Assembly (NCBI RefSeq): GCF_002994745.2
Contig: NC_037091.1
Coordinates: forward strand, 57,707,612-57,771,611
Length of the DNA stretch: 64,000 nucleotides
Direction of reading: 5' to 3'
Origin: Rosa chinensis
Lineage: Eukaryota; Streptophyta; Magnoliopsida; Rosales; Rosaceae
The notes beneath the pieces were generated by a model that was not told the DNA's origin, made no database searches, and worked only from the letters and a program-made list of their open reading frames with translations. Shown here in pieces: positions 12,330 to 24,212 of this stretch. The position numbers and the translations under genes were made by a program. Positions within the stretch are counted from its first letter, which is position 1, and every line of letters starts with the position of its first letter.

Positions 12330-12648
12330 GAAGAAGAGGGGTAAGCAAATGTTGTATATGGGCTTTGATTGCGGTGGTTTGTTTCTCCAAAAAATTGGCC
12401 GATTTCAATATGGGATGTTGCTAGAAGTTATTGTTTTGTTTATTATGATTTGGTTGGGCAATAATAAGATCATTAGTGGATAATAAAATGATTATTGGAA
12501 GATAATAATAAGATTATTGGAGGGCAATAAAATATTTATTGGGCAATAATGAGATTATTACGCGGCAATAATAAGATTATTGAGGGCAATAATAATATTA
12601 TTTATTTGGATAAACCTACTAAAACATTCAAAATTAAAAACATCTTCA

Positions 12649-12752
12649 TTTTTCACTAATTATTGATCCCTAATGAACTTGTTAGGGGGGGGGGGCAATA
12701 AATTTATTAGGGATCATTTTTCACTAATTATTGATCCCTAATGAACTTGTTA
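12649..12752. repeat. short direct duplication with G-run spacer
   Basis: The segment tttttcactaattattgatc, continuing through cctaatgaacttgtta, occurs at about 12649-12684 and again at about 12717-12752. The spacer contains a 12-G run and an inverted piece (aatttattagggatca). It is a local tandem duplication of about 68 bp inside the candidate transposon. Confidence 0.85.
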
Positions 12753-13014
12753 ATGGTCACTGCAATAAATTCAGACGCTGGAATCCAGTCACCAGTCCTG
12801 TATCCGGATTCCAGTGACCATTCGCCAGATTTCGGTCGCCGGTCGCCAGAGTCCGGTCAACTGAGTGCTCGGCCGGTCACCGGTCACTGGAGTTCGGCAA
12901 GGTCTCTGATGACTTCTCTCTCTAAGTGACAAAGAATGAGAGGACAAAAATGTCTCAAAAATAAATATAAAGAAATAAAAAAAATTAATTGGGAATTTGG
13001 AAAATGATCTCTTA

Positions 13015-13428
13015 GAGTGTGTTTGGATGAGGAAAAATATGATGGAATTTAATTGAAAGTGAGGATTTCATAATTCCTACAACCTAATTCCCTCGTTTGG
13101 CATTATCAGACTGGAAATTTTAAATTTCTCTGTGGAAAAAAACGAAGGAATTCATCATTTAAATTCCTCACTTCAATTTCCACCAAAATAGGTGTCATTT
13201 AAGAATTCCCTTGCAGTATTCAATTTTCATTTCCAAAACAAGGTTTTTTTTCTATTTTATTTTTTTATTTGTTTTAAACTTTCTTAATTTATTACACATT
13301 TCAAATCCTAAATGGATACAACCAAACAACAGAAATTGCAATTAATGGAATTTTAAATTGATGGAGTTAAAGATTCCATCATTTATAAATTCCTATGGAT
13401 TTCATAATTTTCTCATCCAAACGCACCG
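13015..13428. mobile_element. Tourist-like (PIF/Harbinger) MITE, 414 bp
   Basis: The left terminus gagtgtgtttggatgaggaa pairs with the reverse complement of the right terminus, cggtgcgtttggatgagaaa. A TTA target duplication flanks it (13012-13014 and 13429-13431), the signature of PIF/Harbinger MITEs. There is no coding capacity. It is nested in the 11523-13516 element, upstream of cyclin J18. Confidence 0.82.
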
Positions 13429-13567
13429 TTAGAGTGTTTGGGTAAATAAGCAATATCTTAGAGTGTTTTGATAAGTGGGCAATTTTTATCTTAAAATTGT
13501 GTAAATGGTCGTTATCCCAAAAAAAAAAAAGGGGACTAAAATTTTGGAGAATTCCAGAGGCGCAGAG

Positions 13568-16500
13568 ATGCAGAGAGAATCCGGTTCGGCTTTGCCGCTC
13601 CGAGCAAGACTCATCGACTTCCTCATCCAATCTGCTCAGGTCACTCTTCTTTTTACCTACATTTTCACTCTGAATTTACCGTGCAATTTCACTCTTCGTT
13701 TTAATTTTCCGGTGGCCTAATTATTTGCTATTTCCAATTTTCTCATCGGAATTCTCAATTTAGCGGCTCCAACTTTCTCCGACCGAGAAGTACACCGCCT
13801 TGTCACTCTTCGCTCGTAGATTCTACCCGCGTTTTATGTCCCAGTAAGTTGCATGAATTACTTTTGTACTTTTCTTGGGTAATTCTTAGAGAAGAATTCA
13901 CTGTTGCTGTAAAACTGTAAATGTAAATTAGGTTGGAACAAGGCAATGACATGGGGAACTGGCTCTTGCAACCCTTGAGAGAGAGCAATTTGCAGCTATT
14001 TGCGCTTGTTTCGCTATGGATTTCCAACAAAGTAGGTTTCGATGCTCTTTCGTTTACTTTTTGATATAATGTATGTGCATTTATATATGGATGCTAATGC
14101 TTTGTAGATACACTCTTCTCCTGCATTGTCCGTGAAGATATTCAAGTCCTTGGGAGACAAATGTATCAGTGAACAACACTTCACCATTCGAGATTATTCT
14201 GAAGCGGTAAGCCAATTCCTATTCTCGAATTTGGGGAACCTTTTTACAATAGCTTCTTCAGTAACATATAGTTGTGTAAAGGTCCTTTAGAGGCTAACAG
14301 ATGCTTTACATTTTTGTTTTTCGAATTTTGTAGGAGCTGGTCTTAATGCAGGTCAACTCGAAAGCTCTGGAGTTCTTTTTCTTCTGTTGTTTTCCTATTA
14401 CACTGCTGAGAGTCTAAGATCAATTGAGTTTTCTTATTTAAGGTAGTGAATTTTGAGATTTGTGTGGAAAATGTTGCTTTCGTATACTTTGAAGAGCTTT
14501 TACTCCAATTCAAGTAAGTTTTTATTATTTCATTGTACTGTTAGTTTCTTCTTTCGTTTATTTGTTTCAAGGAAATCTTGTTTCATTTTGATGCATCCTT
14601 CCTGGTTTTTTGTTTTTCGAGTTCAGGGGAGTGTCCAAGGCTGGGGAACTAGTGAACTTTGAAGCAGGCATGGACATCATGGATCTACTTTATGAAAAGG
14701 AGGAGACAACGATGCTCTGTGCTAATCCTCGTTTTCTCGCTGCATCAGTCTTGGCACGTTAGATAACATTGAATTTTGATATCGTTAAATGCTGTGCCAA
14801 AAAAAAAAAAAAAAAACTTTGTTAGCCGAAAACCAAATGCAGCTAGCTTTAATATCTGTTCTCGAGTGTGATTTTTTATTTGTTGCTTTGCAGGTTGCTT
14901 CATATGTCATTACAGTTCCCAAACAGAAGTTGGAATTTCCAGTTCTTCCCTGGGGTAAGATCTCGTATGCCTTTTCTTTTGTTATGTGCTTTAACCTGAA
15001 TCAAATTGGTGCCTGACTGCTAGAACTGCTTAACATATTTAGAAGTTCTTAAGAATGTATTTTAGTTCCAAACTAAAGAAAATGATCTCTGTGAAATCAG
15101 CAAGAAAGATCTAATGTGTTGGAACAGGCTTTGTTGGTTGAATGATAGACAGAACAGTGAGTTGCCTCAGAAAGATCAGTTGTACTGATTCTTGGCTCGT
15201 ATGATAGAGTAGAAAATCTTGGTAGGGACAACGAGAAATTTCCAGGTGACTGAGAATCTGAGATGCAATCTGATGATCGGAGTCAGCTTACTGGGGCCCC
15301 AACTCTAGTGAGAAAAATGCATGTAAAGATGCAAATTAACTTCTAGTCTTTGTGCACTGCCTAAGTGTCCCTCCACATTCTTGCAACCTTCCTTACCACA
15401 GCCTTGTTTGATCTTTGACCACCGGCCATATCTGATCATCAATTTGGTGGTCCTTTCCTCATACGCAGCTCTAGCTGACTCTTTGGTCCACTGTACCATT
15501 CGTACAGCTACATAGAAATAGAATCCTTGCTGACAATATATTCTTTTAAAGGAAATTCCACATATAGGAGGCAGCACTGCCTATCCTTCTCATAGGTATT
15601 CTTTCGATTTCCCTACTAGACAGACTAAGAGGGCAGCAAATCCTTATGGACTCACTCCAACTATTTTTTTTTCTTTTGGTAATAAGTTTGTTTTACTGAT
15701 GCTCTTTCAACACTATAGATATCAATAAAACAGTTGGAAGATTAGCTTAAAAAGAAGAGAAAAAATATTCCTTTCCTAAGCATGACATGGGTCTGTGATC
15801 TGCCGTGTCGTATCTCTTACAAGGAAAAAGTGGTTGAGCGTACGCCTCTACTTGAACAAAACTGATTTGATATGTAGGGACATTTTCTGGCTGTTTCTAT
15901 TTGTACACCTCTACTTGCAGAATGTGATTTGATGGTGCATATTTCAGTTATGCCGATAACAAGGTAGCCACATTTGTGAATGCCATGAACTGGGAAGTGG
16001 ACTGTAGAATTTTAACCTCATGATTAAGGTGGAGTGATGGTCTGGAGCCTCTCTGTACTGGCCCTTATCCAAAGACACAATGTCAGTTTGATCTAGATCA
16101 TCATCCATGGCCAAATGCTTGGGGGTCCATTTCCACCCACCTTTTTCCCAAGTTTTGTTAGCTTGCTTTCAAGGAAGATCGACGCTCTTCGTACACTATC
16201 ACCTACCTTGCCTGTTTGTTAGGCCATTCATGAGTTCCTACTTGAATTTAATGATGCCTTACCCTTCTTGTTTGGTGGTTCTGTACTTTCCATCCTTTTT
16301 GTGTTCTTATGCCGCTACAGCATTTCAGTTTTTGGTACTTCCTTTACTCACACCCTATCAGTGTAAGTGTGCGTATGTGCCTTTCGAGTATGTGCTTGTT
16401 TAACTGTAAATACATTGGGCAAACGCTGAGATAGGTGTTTCAGTCAGTAATAAATAAAAGAATTTTGCAAGATCTTCGCAAGCTGATTTTAGATCATCAA

Positions 16501-16693
16501 TCTAAGTGATGAACATGGAATCGGGATTTGTCTTTCCTGGCTTATTCTGTGCTGAACTGATAGAGATTAGTATTCTTACTAATTGAAATACATTATCGTG
16601 TGTGCAGTTAAGTTTGTAACCGGATGCGAAGAAGAGGATATTGTAGAGATGGTCAGAGAAATTCTTAAGCACGTATTCCATCTTTCTTGCTGA
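13568..16693 (+). CDS. CYCJ18: cyclin J18
   Basis: Nine exons: 13568-13639, 13764-13843, 13932-14031, 14108-14206, 14334-14351, 14443-14513, 14627-14753, 14894-14954 and 16608-16693, totalling 237 aa with all phases closing. This is the plant-specific J18 cyclin, a short one-box cyclin thought to partner a CDK. Family landmarks include EKYTALSLFARRFYP, NWLLQPLRESNLQLFA, VSLWISNKIH, SLGDKCISEQHFT, GELVNFEAGMDIMDLLYEKE and ASYVITVPKQKLEFPVLPW, ending in a FVTGCEEEDIVEMV segment. Length is close to the Arabidopsis protein (about 234 aa). Exon 5 is a microexon of 18 nt (ELVLMQ). The intron after exon 7 appears to start with GC (gcacgt at 14754) rather than GT; the protein alignment demands this boundary. 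Intron 8 is 1.65 kb. A transposon end lies about 50 bp upstream of the ATG. Confidence 0.93.
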
Positions 16694-18260
16694 AGTCTGA
16701 AGAGGGCAACTTGTCTGTGTTTGGTACAAGTGATGGATGGGACACAAAGGTTTTGTCTTCTTTCTTAACAATATGCAAAGCTGCTTTGGATGCAATTATT
16801 CGCTTACAACTTATAAAGATCGCATTCATATCTCTGGTAAATAAACTAGCTGGAAAAAAAATAAAATTAAAGAGGGTGTTGGGTACCATTGATATTAACA
16901 CACAAGAAAGTACTTTTAAGCTCTGTGATCTGTGGGTTCTACCAGACACACGGCCATTGATTTCAATCGGGAAGTTGCCTTACTTTTTGTTGCTTTAACT
17001 TTGTTTGGGTCCATATGAAAACCAGTGTTAGATGCCAAACTGATCACATTAGTGATCACTGTGGTGTTGTTTGTTGCCTTGTCCCCTTGTGGAATATTTC
17101 CTTTTTAACACCTTCCTTATAATCTCTCCCTTCTTAAAATTTACAGAACTGTCGGGTTTAGGGCTTTAGCGTTTACAAATTACAAGGTTGGTGAGTTCCA
17201 TTGATTGTTGTTGGTTTGAAGAGGGGGCGTAATGGAGATGAATCCGAGGCGCTTTTGCATGGTTGTGGACTTGTGGTAGCGTCAAAAATTTCTTTTAATC
17301 AAGGCAGTGCAACAAAGCAGCTCATGACCTAGCTAAGTTCAATTTCATTTTGAACGAAAGTGATACTTTCTATTATGCAGAGTTTGGACGGAATGGCTTA
17401 TGATCGGACATTGATTGTTGTAACATTTATATCAATTAATGAATTATTATATTTTCAATCAAAAAACAAAGGGTAAGGACCGTAAGGCTTTAAGCTGAGG
17501 ATAGGTTGTATCTAGTTCTTAGTCGAAGTATATAAATAGTGATACTGAAGTGAGCAAGTGAACCACGTCAAGGCTGAAGTCCAACCAAATTTGCTTTGCC
17601 TCATCAATATAGGGGCCCGTACAAGTGCTGTTGTTGGAGGTCAAGTTTGGCGAGCTAGTCTTTTATATTCTCATATACAGTTTGGTCCAGACATGTTGAA
17701 TACTTGAACATGTTTTTGACTATTGTTGGTATGGTTATGTATAATAAGCACACATACATTTGATTTGTTGGGATGACGCAGCTGTAAAGAAGACTACATG
17801 TCATGTCCAGTTTCCAAGCTAAGGAGTTGGACTCAGAGAGTAACTTACGAGGAAAACCCCTTGAATATTTCCACGTTTTCATTTGCTTTGTTTGCTTCTA
17901 TATTGTACGGGGGGTTTACATTAGAAGGAGATCGGACTCAGTGAGTCTAATCTTAACCCTTTATATAACACGAAGGGCTGCGATTCAAGCTATTTTCAGG
18001 TTCCATTACGGTATTACCTGAATTATAGGATTATCTCTCGTGTGCTTAATGATCTGATTAGAGAAGTGTTTGTTAGAAGCTAACTAACAAGGAGGTCCTC
18101 AAGAAAGTCCGTGGCATCGCCGTCCCTAATAGGCTGTTTACTGGGCGCATTTGCTTTAATGGTGTCGGCTAATAATTCCAAGCAAAGCAAACCCCACATC
18201 CATTTAGTGCAAAACCGGACTTTATAACTAGTCTTATTCCCCACCCAACGACGAATATGA
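16694..18260. other. cyclin J18 3' flank and intergenic region
   Basis: The left few hundred bases are probably the cyclin J18 3' untranslated region. A minus-strand frame at 18080-18292 (containing WMWGLLCLELLADTIKANAP) has coding-like composition and is cut at its upstream side by the MULE starting at 18271, but I do not recognise a family and make no gene call. The other frames are short and unremarkable. Confidence 0.4.
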
Positions 18261-18669
18261 TATACAATATGGGCAATGATATAGGGCCTCAATGAGGCCT
18301 AAAATTTGTGGCCTCAAATCTTAGGTGTCACGCCATGTCAGTAAATATAAATTTTATTTTTTAATTTCACATAATATATCTTGCCACATCATACTATTGC
18401 AACACCAACTCTACCCTTTTATATTTCATTTTAGATGTTAGGAGGTGAATTACTTACAATAATGAATTTAATTAAGTGACGAAAAAAAAAGATAAGCTAT
18501 TAATTATGTCTACAAATTCTTTGACCAATATTTTTCTTAATTTAATTAAATTCTTTCCTATAATTTTTCTTTCCAAATAGTATTAATATATTGAATTAGG
18601 TGTCAAGAAATAGGCATTAACTTTTCTTTCCAAACATTGATTAATTTCATCCAAAAAACTAGCATTAAT

Positions 18670-20604
18670 TTTTTTTTGAAAGTGGATTTCATTAAATCAA
18701 CTAACGAGTACACTCGTTGAGAATGGCATCCCTTATAAATTCGGGAGCAGTACCAAACCATGTTTGGCTAACATTTGTATTTAGAGCTAGACTAGCAAGT
18801 GAATGTGCTATTCTATTTGCCTCACGAGGCACAAAAACTACCTTGAAGTTTGCATGTTTCTGCACGAGGGTCTTCAAGTCTTCAATAACATGGCTGAACA
18901 TGGAGAGGTCAGTTTCGATTTGATTAACAGCTGTTACTAGAATCGAACAATCAGTTTCAAATATGACTTGATTATAGCCCATTCCTTCTGCCATTATAAT
19001 GCCCTCAGAAAGAGCTATAAGCTCGGCATGGAAAGGTGAGATAATATTCTGCAATGGCTTTGTTGTCGTAGCTCGATATTGTCCTCCATGTTCCCTAAAG
19101 ATTATACCTGCGCCACCTCTTCTAGTTTGCGATACAAAGGCCCCATCTGTATTACATTTGATCCACCCCATCGGTGGTTCTTTCCAACCATGTCGCTGCA
19201 GCCTTGGTTGGGGAGGAGAGCTATTTGCTTTCTTAAAATCTTCCCACCACCCAAATGCCATTAATACGACATCACACGGATGTTGTTTCACTTCATTCCA
19301 CACTTGTGTGTTCCTATTTTTCCATATGGCCCAGATGATCATCATAATCTTGCAGAATTGGTCCTTACTGACTCTATCAATTGACTCCAATAGCCAGTCT
19401 TTAATTTCCATTGTTCCCATTTGAGGTAGAGAGAGACCTGCTGCTGTCCATATTTCAGTTGCATACCCACATTGATTGAATAGGTGTGTATTTGTCTCTA
19501 TACTCCCCGCACAGAAGGGGCACATAGAATCCCCTATATAGCCTTTTGTACTCAAGCATTGTCTATTGGGCAGGATATTTTCACAAGACTTCCATACTTG
19601 CAGTGCAACTTTGTTTGGCACTTTGGCATTCCAGATAGCAGTCCACAATTTCTTATAGCGGTCTGGTGGTGGAGGGGGAGCTAAAACCAAACCCAAAGCA
19701 ATATCTCGTGCAACATAATATGCACTATTTGTAGTAAAGAAACCACGTTTATGAAAGTGCCAAACTAACCTGTCCTTGGGAGCTCGTCTGCTTAAAGGTA
19801 TGTTTAAGATGAGGTCTCGATCGACTGGGGCAAAAAATTGTTCGATCTTTGCTATATCCCAGGTTCTAGTACCCGGGACAATTAACTCTGCCACTTTGCT
19901 TGGTGCATTTCTTGGTGGTGGTGAACAAGGATTTCTAGGATATACATCTGGCAACCAGTTATCTTCCCATATATTTGTATCCTCCCCATCGCCAATCTGC
20001 CATCTCAGACCTTTTTTGAGCACTTCTCTAGCCTCACAAATACTCCGCCACGGGAAAGACGGGTGATCTCCCAACTCTGCATGTAGAAAATCACAATGGG
20101 GAAAATAGATTGCTTTGTATAGCCTTGAAATCAGAGAGTCCGGTTTCCGGACAAGTCTCCATCCCTGTTTTGCCAACATTGCCATATTAAACCAAATTAG
20201 GTTCTTAAAACCCATCCCACCTTCTTTTTTGGGATGCACAATCTATCCCAAGATCGCCAATGGATTTTTTGTTTCTCCTCTGAGTCACCCCACCAGAAGC
20301 CTGCACAAATCTGGTGCAAATCTTCACACAGTCCAACAGGTAGCTTGTAGCAATTCATTACATAGTTGGGTACCGTTTGAGCCACTGCCTTGATCAAAAT
20401 TTCTTTGCCTGCTCCACTAAGCAGTTTACTGCGCCAACTAACAACTTTGTTGGTTAGCTTCTCCTTGAGGTAGCTAAATGCAGCTGTTTTTGTTTTTCCC
20501 ACGTATGTAGGGAGGCCCAGGTATCTCTCATGTTTGTCAACCCGCTGAACTCCCAACAAGGTTGCCAGTTTGACCTGTCTATCCATAGTCACATGAGAGG
20601 TAAG
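18670..20604 (-). mobile_element. 5'-truncated L1-type LINE with 17-bp target duplication
   Basis: The minus strand reads from within the reverse transcriptase region to a poly(A) tail (a T-run at 18670-18677 on the plus strand). It is flanked by aaaaaactagcattaat (18653-18669) and aaaaaattagcattaat (20605-20621), 17 bp with one mismatch. This is the hallmark of target-primed reverse transcription; the 5' end is lost, as is usual for LINEs. It lies inside MULE copy 2. Confidence 0.9.
18701..20592 (-). pseudogene. LINE ORF2 C-terminal half: reverse transcriptase end, zf-RVT, RNase H
   Basis: Two overlapping minus-strand frames (20197-20592 and 18701-20239) join at a homopolymer near 20229, showing one frameshift. 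The first contains the end of the reverse transcriptase region (SWRSKLLSGAGKEILIKAVA, WWGDSEEKQKIHW). The second, 512 codons, continues with GGMGFKNL, a zf-RVT zinc-binding region (LWTAIWNAKVPNKV, then MCPFCAG and THLFNQC) and an RNase H domain with acidic residues in CNTDGAF, FHAELIAL and FETDC, ending in the REANRIAHSLA motif usual for plant LINE RNase H. The palm active site (YADD) is missing through 5' truncation, so it cannot act on its own. Apart from the frameshift the reading is clean, suggesting a fairly recent insertion. Confidence 0.9.
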
Positions 20605-21197
20605 AAAAAATTAGCATTAATAAATTAAGAGGTAAGAAAAAATTTCATGTTAGTAGCAGCCATTAATTATCATCTACAATCTAAATATATTGGGGAAAAA
20701 AAATAAACTCAAATATAACATTTAAACCCTAGCTACATAAAGAGAAGAAATGAACAAAAGAATATATATATAATTGTATGAATATGTATTTTTCACACTA
20801 TATATATTTTCAAAATTTACAAGAATCCAACAAAGGTTGAATTCATATACATGTGTTAAGCAAATCTATTGTGATAGAATGTATGTGCAAATCCATTGAC
20901 TGAATTACATGAAAATTTTCTATTCTTGATTGGAGAAAAAAATTGTTATTGAAATCTAAGCATGAGTATAATGAAAAGAAAAAATGCAAAAAAAAAAAAA
21001 AAACTAAAATATTTTTTAGAAAGCCAAAATAACATAGTCATTAGATTTTAGAAGGATAAAATTGTATTTTTCTCAAGAGTTACATAGCATAATTTGACAA
21101 ATAGTTAATGTGTGTAGGTGACATGGCATGACACCTAAGATTGAAGCCATAAATCTTAGGCCTCATTGAGGCCATAAATCATTTTCCTATACGATAT

Positions 21198-21844
21198 ATA
21201 CATATATATTCTTCCCTCTTCAATGTAGGTTACAATACATATCCACTATAAATATATATGGTCTTCATCAATTTTTGCTTGGATAATGTATGACTTTTAT
21301 TCATCCCTTGCCGCTTTATGAGTGGTCTAGTTGCTCTGATTTGCGAAGTTCCGGTGAAAATGGCTGAAAAAAAGAAAAACTCCTAGGCTCTTTTCCGGTC
21401 TTTCTGGCTTTGAAGCTGATTTCCATCCTACCTTCTTCTCAGGGCAGCTTCAAAGCCATGATACGTAACCACGTGTGCAACTCCATTAGTACAGAGCCTA
21501 AACCTTCGAATAGAAGAAGAGAAAGTAATATAGGCCATAAGATTTAGGGATTTCAAAACCGTATTTGAACATTTAGGACTATGACACTACAGTAATTTCC
21601 TCAATGTACTTCCTGGCAGAGAACAAATCCTTCATTTCGACCTATAACAGCAGAGGTCGGTTGGAACTTGGAAGTAGAAACATAATGCCTTTTTAGGTAA
21701 AGATTACACTCTTACTTTCTTAAAGATATTTATGTAAAGACAAACTTTCTTATGGTGGCAAGTACTCGAGTGTTGACAGGACAAGGGAATTGTTATCGGT
21801 ATCAATCTCAATAGGTTTGCCAAGTAATTGTTTTCTGTATCTTC

Positions 21845-21875
<31 letters not shown>

Positions 21876-23367
21876 TATATTTTAAATGATTTAGAATTCA
21901 TGAATTAAATTTTGAATTCACACTCTAACAATTTATATTTTAACATCGATAACATGTTAAGTAACAAATCATCAACTATATTACTAAATAATGTCACACT
22001 AAGCAAATAAAATATACAACAATCTCTTAAATTTACGGTCGTAGTGTATATAGTATAAAGATAAATATGTATTCAAAGCCTCAAACACACTATCTTATTG
22101 GCACACTTACTCGGAGATTAATTTCTTGACTTTTCCTACCAAATGCATGTTAGTGATCGACATGCATTACATATCAAATTATCAAATTGGTAGTGAAATT
22201 TTTTTGAAATTAAATTAGGTATTGAACCAAAAACTATAATGTAGTAGTGGTATACAGGTAGATATGATGCATTAGCTACCTCTCTTGTACACACTCTTTA
22301 TCCTAAAAAAATGTTTCCTTTTGTTAAATCAAAATGAAGACAAAAGTTTGGTTAATTAAGGTGGATTTGGGTAGGTGGTTTTATTCATGATTGAATGGTG
22401 GAAAGAATAATAGTAATCAGTTAGTGTTAGAGAAACATATATACTTGATCGATTACTAAACAAGAAAGTAGGGACCAATTATATAGGTTGAGAATGAGAA
22501 ATTTCCAGCTTTTGGTAAAAGAATTAGATGGATCGAATTGGCATCTTCTTTCTGCGATATGTAGGACTTGTTATTATTGATATTGGAAAACACATATACT
22601 GCTGGGTCCGTTCTCATCATCTTTCGCAATTCACATATATATAAACCTCCAGGGCCAGCTAGTTATAGTTCCTTTGTCTTTGTCTTTGCACCATCAACAT
22701 GCTCGACCTAATCACTATTGTCAGCTTCTTTCGTTACCAGCAACTCTCTTTCTCCCGACTCTCACTGTCAAGACTCAAAAGATAAAAGAAAGCTATTTAT
22801 CTGTGTTTGTATATAATATGTATATAAATCCATATATATACATCCAATATTTCCAGTCATGGCTACCCTCTTTTCTCCGGGTTTAGTTGTCAGCATATTA
22901 CTTCAAATAAATCGTTTACAGAAAAACTAATATTGCCTAATTTTCTATTAAAAAATAATATATATATATATATATATGTTTTGAATTATGAATTAAATTG
23001 ACTAAATGAATTATTGTGACCTAACCCTGTCCGCCAAACTAATCAATAATTCTTAGCAATGCAATATGCGTGTGATAATTTTGTTTATTCATGTATAATT
23101 GGTATTTATGCAGGTAGGTCGAACGTCAATTATAGTTTAGTCAGAACTCGGATGAGACTTATCTAAATCATATTGTCATATTAGATGCCTTACGGGGTTT
23201 AATTAGAGCCTTACTTCCGCGCTCTTCCTTATTTTCTTAAATTCAGGGCCATTTCATGACGTAGTACCGATATCCTGGGACTTAGTGGTTGTAGGAAAAT
23301 CTTGAGCAATGCAATTTATGAACCAGCAAAGTCTATTCTCCTAGAAAATGAGTAATCTTATAAGCCA
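21198..23367. other. intergenic, no gene recognised
   Basis: AT-rich with TA microsatellites near 21845 and 22955. Around 22638-22900 there is a TATA-like stretch (acatatatataaacctcc) followed by a CT-rich, leader-like sequence and only short open frames. It could be a non-coding transcript or a lost gene, but nothing decides between them. Confidence 0.35.
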
Positions 23368-23380
23368 CATATTTACTTTC

Positions 23381-24199
23381 CTTTTTTTTTTTTAGCAATG
23401 CCGGCACAAGTTATAATAGGCCGTTATATATCCTGTTACTATCATTTATAGACAGACAAAAAGCTAGTGGTAGTACCCACAAGTGGTACGTACATATAGT
23501 CATACTCATTGTACATTTAAATATGTAGAGGTAGCGGATACCCTCTTTTAGTACTATTCTAGAGGTGCTAGAAGTACATAGAGTGTTCTTAATACAAGGA
23601 ATTTTATTGTAATTAGACAAACTAAAAACATGTGGATGACTGAGAGCAAAACCCTAGCCCATCAAATTTTTGTCCCAAGGAGCTCCAGAAGCAGGCCCAC
23701 CCAAAGCCCAACAAGCCAAGATTGGCCCAGACCAAACTTCCATCTCCAAACTTGTTCTTAGCCGCCATCGTGCCCTTGCCCGCTTAGGCAGGATTCCCGT
23801 CGTCACGATGCAAACACTGCCATGAAACCCTACCATGACCCAGCGCACCATGATCCTACACTGCCGCCGAAGTCGAAACCCCCACGCCCAATTCCCTCAA
23901 TATCTGCAACGTTGTTGATCTGCGCTGAGACACACCATAACTGCACCCATCCCATAAATTTTTGTTGATTGGGAGCCAAAAACCACATGCAAAAACTTTT
24001 GAGCAACATCCACACTCGAACCTCCGGAACTCTAGCATCAAGTCCTGTCCTGCAGCAGATCACGGGTCATTGGTGAGGCCAAAAGGCCCGCCCGAATGCT
24101 ATAGCTGCCGTTGGACAAGAGCAAGCTCTTAGTTACAGCAGCCGCTGCTGACCCTTAGGGTTTCTTCGATAGAGAGATGATAACTCTCTCTTTGCTTTT
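23381..24199 (-). mobile_element. poly(A) retroposon with 13-bp target duplication
   Basis: On the minus strand an 819-bp unit ends in a poly(A) tail (plus-strand T-run 23382-23393). The direct repeat catatttactttc flanks it at 23368-23380 and 24200-24212. Its 5' two thirds is GC-richer than the surroundings and contains frames such as 23654-23851 and 23830-24063 on the minus strand; I do not recognise a domain. The structure shows retroposition; whether it is an internally deleted LINE or a processed cellular transcript cannot be decided by reading. Confidence 0.75.
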
Positions 24200-24212
24200 C
24201 ATATTTACTTTC

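Larger units (their letters stand above)
11523..13516. mobile_element. candidate 2-kb inverted-repeat element carrying a gene fragment
   Basis: The left end (gaccacttactcaatttcag, then aaaattgcccacttac) pairs with the reverse complement of the right end (gaccatttacacaatttt, then aaaattgcccacttat) over about 45 bp at roughly 75 percent by eye. Inside are a Sec61-beta pseudogene (11707-11912), a 77-bp CT repeat, a palindromic ggcaataataagattattg region (12450-12600) and a Tourist-like MITE (13015-13428). I could not find a convincing target-site duplication, so the exact ends and superfamily are uncertain. The right end lies only about 50 bp before the cyclin J18 start codon. Confidence 0.5.
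18271..21187. mobile_element. non-autonomous MULE, copy 2, split by a LINE
   Basis: The termini are the same as those of the element at 494-3451: gggcaatgatatagggcctc at the left and, inverted, ggaaaatgatttatggcctc at the right. It is flanked by tatacaatat (18261-18270) and tatacgatat (21188-21197), a 10-bp duplication with one mismatch. The left inverted arm is recognisable for only about 70 bp; the right arm keeps more similarity to copy 1. No transposase is present. A LINE fragment (18670-20604) has inserted into it and makes up two thirds of its length, so the MULE was here before the LINE. Confidence 0.85.

Noticed and set aside
12173..12424. ORFs on both strands with Leu/Ser and Arg/Glu repeats
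   Set aside because: They are reading frames through the CT microsatellite.
15305..15577. 90-codon minus-strand ORF in cyclin J18 intron 8
   Set aside because: No recognisable family, no promoter or splice context; the long intron may hold an old insertion but I could not show ends.
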